Source: Turnera subulata (lineage: Eukaryota > Streptophyta > Magnoliopsida > Malpighiales > Passifloraceae). Taken from it: DNA of 64,000 bases. The stretch covers positions 62,001 through 126,000 of the forward strand of contig JAKUCV010006204.1 of assembly GCA_028386065.3 (NCBI GenBank). The letters are read 5' to 3'. This document shows, in pieces, positions 59,600 through 64,000 of the stretch. Both the position numbers and the translations under genes were made by a program. The notes under the pieces are model-generated. The model ran no database searches. It worked only from the letters and a program-made list of their open reading frames with translations, and had not been told where the DNA came from. Within the stretch, counting starts at the first letter, position 1; every line of letters starts with the position of its first letter.

Positions 59600-60975
59600 G
59601 TGGAGGAGGAGATGAGGGATCCTATTGGGTTTGACTGTTTTCTCAGACGTTGTTTTGTGTAAAGAAATGATGATGTGGCTAACTGACAGTGGATAGATAT
59701 TGTGTTGAAACTGAAAGGGTTATTACTTATTACATTATATACCGCCGTTTGACAAGATATTTTTCAGGGGTTTAATTACAACAGAAAAACACTCCCTAAT
59801 CTAAAGGTTTGACCAAAATCACCCCTGAACTATAAATTTTGAAATAAAACCAACTTGAACTTTTCCTTGATATACATGCAAATGCACAACAAGTATTAAA
59901 TTCTCTTTTCTCTCCTCTCTAATTTTTTTTTTTATATATATAGTACTCGGTTCTTTCTTTATTCTTGAGAAGCAAAATATTCCTTCAAAACCAGTTAAAT
60001 CTTGAGAAGCAAAATATTCCTTCAAAACATACCTAGCACGCCTCAAGTTATATGTTATGTTCCTAATTTTTTCCATCAAGTGGTGGGTCGAGGCGAGAGC
60101 TAGACAAGAGCTCACTTATCATTTTATGTTCACTGTTTATCTCTTTGATTCTTTTATAAAACCAGAGTCAAACATCAAGGCTTAATGTATATATTCTTTG
60201 TCTTCTCGTGGATGATGATGATGATGCTCGAGGTGAATTAGATACCAACATGGCAACTATATTTTGTAACCTCACCCAAGGGTCTGGTTTGAAGAGACTC
60301 CTTGATTATTATTGCACAAAGCAGAGCTGCATATCATGGCAAGATATTTTGTTCTCTTTGGCTTTCTTACAATTTTTTGTTAGAAATATGTTGTATGAAG
60401 AACTTACAATTTTTTGTTCGAATTGGGTTCATCAAACTGAAAGTGTTCAACCAATTAACAATTTGGGCGTTGCTAATTTAATCCCATCATTGAACGGATT
60501 CAGTGATAGTGCTTTTAGTCTGTTTCAATTTGTTTGTGATTTTTCAAGTGGAAGCATTGGCTATATCTGCAATGCCACTTTTAACAATAGTAAACAGACC
60601 AATTTCATGGTGTGAGATTGCCATTTTTTTCCCTTCACGTCTAATAATAATTCAGTAACTTATCCTTTCAAGCATGAAATTGGTGGTGGTACTGTAAATA
60701 TTTTTAATGATTGGAGTTTTAATGACTGGGAATTGGTGTTGGTGAATGAACACCTATATACCCAATCCATGGACACCATTTCTAAAAATAAAAATAAAAT
60801 ATTTAAATTTTTTCATATTTAAAAAAATATGACAAATAAATAATATTCTACTTGAATTAATTTGTTTATCCGTACAATGACTTGTTTGGATTATTATTAA
60901 AAAATATTCACGTGGACACCTTTGCCACGTGGACCATCTGTCGACTCAAATTAGCTAAGAAGGGGGCTTGAATTA
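59600..60975. other. Intergenic; one orphan open frame
   Basis: Mostly AT-rich. A plus-strand frame of 135 codons (60208-60615) starts MDDDDDARGELDTN and contains NLTQGSGLKRLL and CISWQDILFS. No known domain is recognised, and no splice extension or promoter feature could be argued. A GATGATGATGATGATG run forms its first codons. Treat as an unsupported ORF or gene fragment. Confidence 0.35.
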
Positions 60976-60984
60976 GCTAATAGA

Positions 60985-62557
60985 GAAGAACAGTAAATTT
61001 CGTAACTCTTTTCGCACCAAATTGCAACTAAGACAAGGTTGTATCTCGTAACTGAAATCGCACCAAAATCTGGAATCAAGTGCGAAAATGAAAAGCAATC
61101 CACACAAAAGAGACAACACAAAGATTTAGAGTGGTTCCCTCTAAATCCTATGGGTACATCCACTACTCAAGAATTCCCCTTGAGATTTCAAAAATTCACT
61201 ATGTGACTTTTTCTAAGGTGAAGTCCAACCTCTTACAACCAAGCTTTTTCAAAAGATCAAGCTCAAATCTTTACAAGAGTTTTCCCTAGGCTCACTCTCT
61301 AACCTAGGCTTTTACAAAGGCTAAACCCAAACATATCCAAGAGTTTTCCAAGGCTCACTCTCTAACCTATACCCAAAGCTTTTTCAAAGGCTCAAGCTTC
61401 AAACCTAAAATTTTCTTAATTCTACTCAAGGTATGATTTTCAAACAACCCAAAGAGTGACTCACTCTTTGTTTATAATTTTAGCTCAAGAATCTCACAAA
61501 GGTGTATAAGCACAATTAGCAAGCTCTAACCAATTAGCCAAATCTTTAATTACTTGCCTTAGATGATTTTCTAGAGGGAAATGACATATATATAGTGTCC
61601 TTAAAGGCTCCCAACGGATCTATTGAAGAATACGACAAAAGAGAGCCTTTATTCAAAAGAGGACTTGAAATATGGTGGTAAATGACTTACAAAACTTACT
61701 GCCCGAGTAGCCAAATCTTCAAAATACCTCATTGATGCACTTGCGCCTTCTAGAATCCTTTTTTTACATCTTGGCACACCAATAAGACAATAAAAACGGC
61801 TAGTAGACTTAATTGGTGGAGGTTTTGAGCTCCTCTTCATCTCCCTCTTACATGTATACACATGGAAGTGTACTTTCTTCCTTTATCCCTTCAAGGGGTT
61901 GTTCTTGTCCCTTAGGTCTTCTAACAAGACAAGAAAAACGTCTACTCTGTCTTGCTCTTGGTTTTTGAAGTCTCAAAAGAATTTGGTGTCTAGGAGATAA
62001 GGTTGTGAAGAGAATGAATAAAACACACAAGGAAGAAGACACAAGTAAAGAAGCCGTTGGGGCTTCTTTATTTTTCACGTGAATTCAAAACACAAGCAGG
62101 GCATAGTTTTTAAAACAGGGGCTGGCCTTTCTTTTCTTCATACATGTAATCGGTGTCGCATGACTAAGTGAAGAGAACAAATGCAAAAATGGGCTAAAGA
62201 ACATTATATGCATATAAAGGAAGAGATGGGCTGAAATGAAAGTAATGGCTCGATAGTCAAATGTTATAAGAGTTGAATATTTTAGAAGATGGGCTGAAAC
62301 ATTAGAAAGTAAATAATAGAAACGGTGATGGGCTTTTATCATTTAAAAACAAAAACTTTAATGAGCATGGGCTGGTGGTTTAAATATGATGGGCTGATAG
62401 TTTGTTAATGCAAACTGGGCTGAATGTTTAAAAGCCATGTGTTGGGCTGAATGTTAAAAACTAGCCCAACAATTTATACTCATTGGAAAACAGTGATTAA
62501 AATTTTGATTAAGTTAATTTTGACAATCAACTAAAAACAAATTACTTCAAACTAACA
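60985..62557 (-). repeat. LTR of a SIRE-like Copia element, minus strand
   Basis: The minus strand begins TGTTAGTTTGAAG at 62557, directly after the purine-rich TAGGGGAGAA. The left limit is approximate, near 60975-61000, because no second LTR is in the window to compare. Inside, 61125-61195 (reverse complement) has TCTCAAGGGGAATTCTTGAG and GAACCACTCTAAATC, similar to the remnant near 40610-40660. Position after the env-like ORF makes it the 3' LTR. Confidence 0.65.
62188..62450. promoter_or_regulatory. Cluster of eight TGGGCT motifs in the LTR
   Basis: TGGGCT occurs at 62190, 62227, 62290, 62329, 62368, 62390, 62416 and 62443, five of them followed by GA. TGGGCY is the plant site II element recognised by TCP factors. 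The cluster lies about 105-370 bases inside the LTR, where the U3 promoter would be. Function is inferred only from the motif. Confidence 0.5.
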
Positions 62558-62567
62558 TTCTCCCCTA
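62558..62567 (-). other. Polypurine tract of the SIRE-like element
   Basis: Minus strand TAGGGGAGAA immediately before the LTR start. More purine-rich blocks (GAGGGGGAGTT near 62605 and AAAGGGGGAGAGAG near 62730) lie upstream, as is common in SIRE/Maximus-type elements. Confidence 0.65.
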
Positions 62568-63146
62568 TTTTTGTTGATGTCAAATATGGACACATAAAAT
62601 AACTCCCCCTCTTAAAAAGCTTCTATGCCTAATAATTTTTTAAACTTTTTAAAGGAACAGAAGAAAAGAGACCATAATGACCAAATATATCCAAAGCGAG
62701 AACAAAAAGCAGATGTCCACTTCTCTCTCCCCCTTTGACAACAGCAAAAACATAAGGGATCCATTAACCCAAAAAACAAGATACATGAAGAGGAGGTGTC
62801 AACACAATAGGTAAACACGTTCAAAAGAGAGGAAGCAATCAGCCAAAAACGCATATCGCACCAAACAAATGGAGAACCGAAACAATAGATCAACAAGCAC
62901 AGAAAAGAAATAAGAGAAGATCATAAGCATAATTTAATATCCAAAAATAAAGTGCAAACCGAGTAGATAGTCAAAAGTAGGACTATCTACAATATTACTC
63001 CCCTGTATACAAATTCATAATAGGAATCCAACATCCAAAATAATAGAAGAGAAACAAGTTAGAGTAAAGTAATAAGAGTCCTAGACATGGTTATATAAGC
63101 TAGCATATGCAAATGTAACAAAAAAAGACGAGCTCAGAGAATGGAA

Positions 63147-63975
63147 TTAGGCAACACTATTGTCTTGAGCATCGTCAAAGGCCTCGGATGAAGATGGAAC
63201 AGGGGCTATTGGTGGAACAAAAATAGGAGGAACCCGGGAGGATAAATCAGCGAGCAGTTCAAGAATTTGAGCTTGTGTGGCAGCAACATCATCCAACTTG
63301 GCACCATGTGTATCGACCTTTGCAGTAGTATGGGCAGGATTGAAGTGCTGTTTTGGGTATCTTAACCCCCTGCATACGTGCAATCTGTGTAACAAGATGG
63401 CCATAGGATCTATATTTTGGCTTGTCAACCATGTGATGCAGGATAATGTATGCAGACATGACCCAAAGATCAGAATATGAGAAGTCAGTTGCGTGACCTG
63501 GTCGAGGAATAAGACACTTTATGAGGATCAGAAACAGTGCTCGATTAATCGGAGATAACAACCTATAGTTCCAAGACTCCTTGTCCAAATCAGGATCACT
63601 AAATAGTAAGGCTTTTTGTGTTTCAATATTAGGAGTGTCCGGACAATCATGGGGAATACTTGACCGTGGTTTGAAGAACTTAATGCGAAGATCCCTAAAA
63701 TTCAATGCACGCCTAATAATTGCCACATGAATGGTAATTTTGGTGCCTAAAAATAAACTAGTGATGTGATCTAAGGGACCGGTTTTTGGATGACGTTTGA
63801 GAGTGGAATAAAATTCAGCAACACCAGCATGACAATAATCAAGAGGAAATGAAAGCAAAGAAGTGAGATTATGTTCACTAAGCTTCCTAGAGATCCCTAG
63901 GCCATCAAAATCACACAAACGCACTAGATGAGGATCAACATAAGATGATACCTTCTTCTTCTTATTTTTCTATTT
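63147..63975 (-). pseudogene. Env-like ORF of the SIRE-like element
   Basis: A frame read leftward from the window edge, with an in-frame TAG near 63973, then KKKKVSSYVDPHLVRLCDFD, AGVAEFYSTLKRHP, LDHITSLFLGTKITIHVAII and HHMVDKPKYRSYGHLVTQIA. It ends in the wrong frame at 63289. A frameshift near 63340 links to a second frame with DTHGAKLDDVAATQAQILELL, a likely coiled coil, ending at 63147. The pattern (EFY...L, a short beta-like core, then Tyr-rich helices) is that of the putative plant transposon protein domain also seen in the Athila env-like ORF at 18673-20670. Followed by polypurine tracts and an LTR, as expected for the third ORF of SIRE-like elements. Function unknown. Confidence 0.6.
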
Positions 63976-64000
63976 AGGTCCTGCCTTTGATGTGCCAATA

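Overview
The window is nuclear DNA of a eudicot plant. Two spliced plant genes with ordinary GT-AG introns (a cationic amino acid transporter and a MATH-BTB adaptor) sit next to about 40 kb of nested LTR retrotransposons. Nothing bacterial, organellar or viral in origin is visible. The species cannot be fixed from sequence alone.

Bases 1-39886 are a stack of retrotransposons whose order can be read from target-site duplications (TSDs). The oldest layer is an Athila-like Ty3/Gypsy element on the minus strand. Its 5' LTR is 37822-39886, its tRNA-Asp primer site is 37798-37815, and gag, protease, RT, RNase H, integrase and an env-like ORF run leftward to 18673; its 3' LTR lies left of the window. 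Three later events broke it. (i) A long-LTR, apparently non-autonomous Gypsy element (Tekay/Del-like ends; <1-18672, minus) landed in the env-like ORF. (ii) A solo LTR of a related family (33827-37174, TSD ccaag) sits in gag. (iii) A plus-strand, pol-less relative of the Athila element itself (23478-30285) interrupts pol, with about 711 bp of pol duplicated on both sides. The long-LTR element was hit again in each of its LTRs: by a complete Copia element (592-9335, TSD ctatg) and by another solo LTR (14775-17813, TSD tcaac). Every gag-pol frame is broken by stops or frameshifts.

Bases 39887-45970 are transitional. They hold a Copia LTR-like remnant, a poly(A)-tailed retroposon with a 12-bp TSD (41465-42081) and AT-rich DNA without genes. 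Bases 45971-59398 form the gene island. A 14-exon CAT2/CAT4-type amino acid transporter (647 codons) and a 4-exon BPM-type MATH-BTB protein (425 codons) are both on the minus strand, and both appear intact. From about 60980 to the right edge lies the 3' end of another Copia-like element (SIRE-like, minus): env-like ORF, polypurine tract and LTR.

The most unusual signals are arrays of short palindromes inside the retrotransposons. The Copia leader holds 27 copies of ACATCGATGT, nearly all paired 20-21 bp apart. A different palindrome, ACAGGCT-N-AGCCTGT, with many degenerate relatives, is scattered through the Athila-derived sequence. No wholly new gene system is evident.
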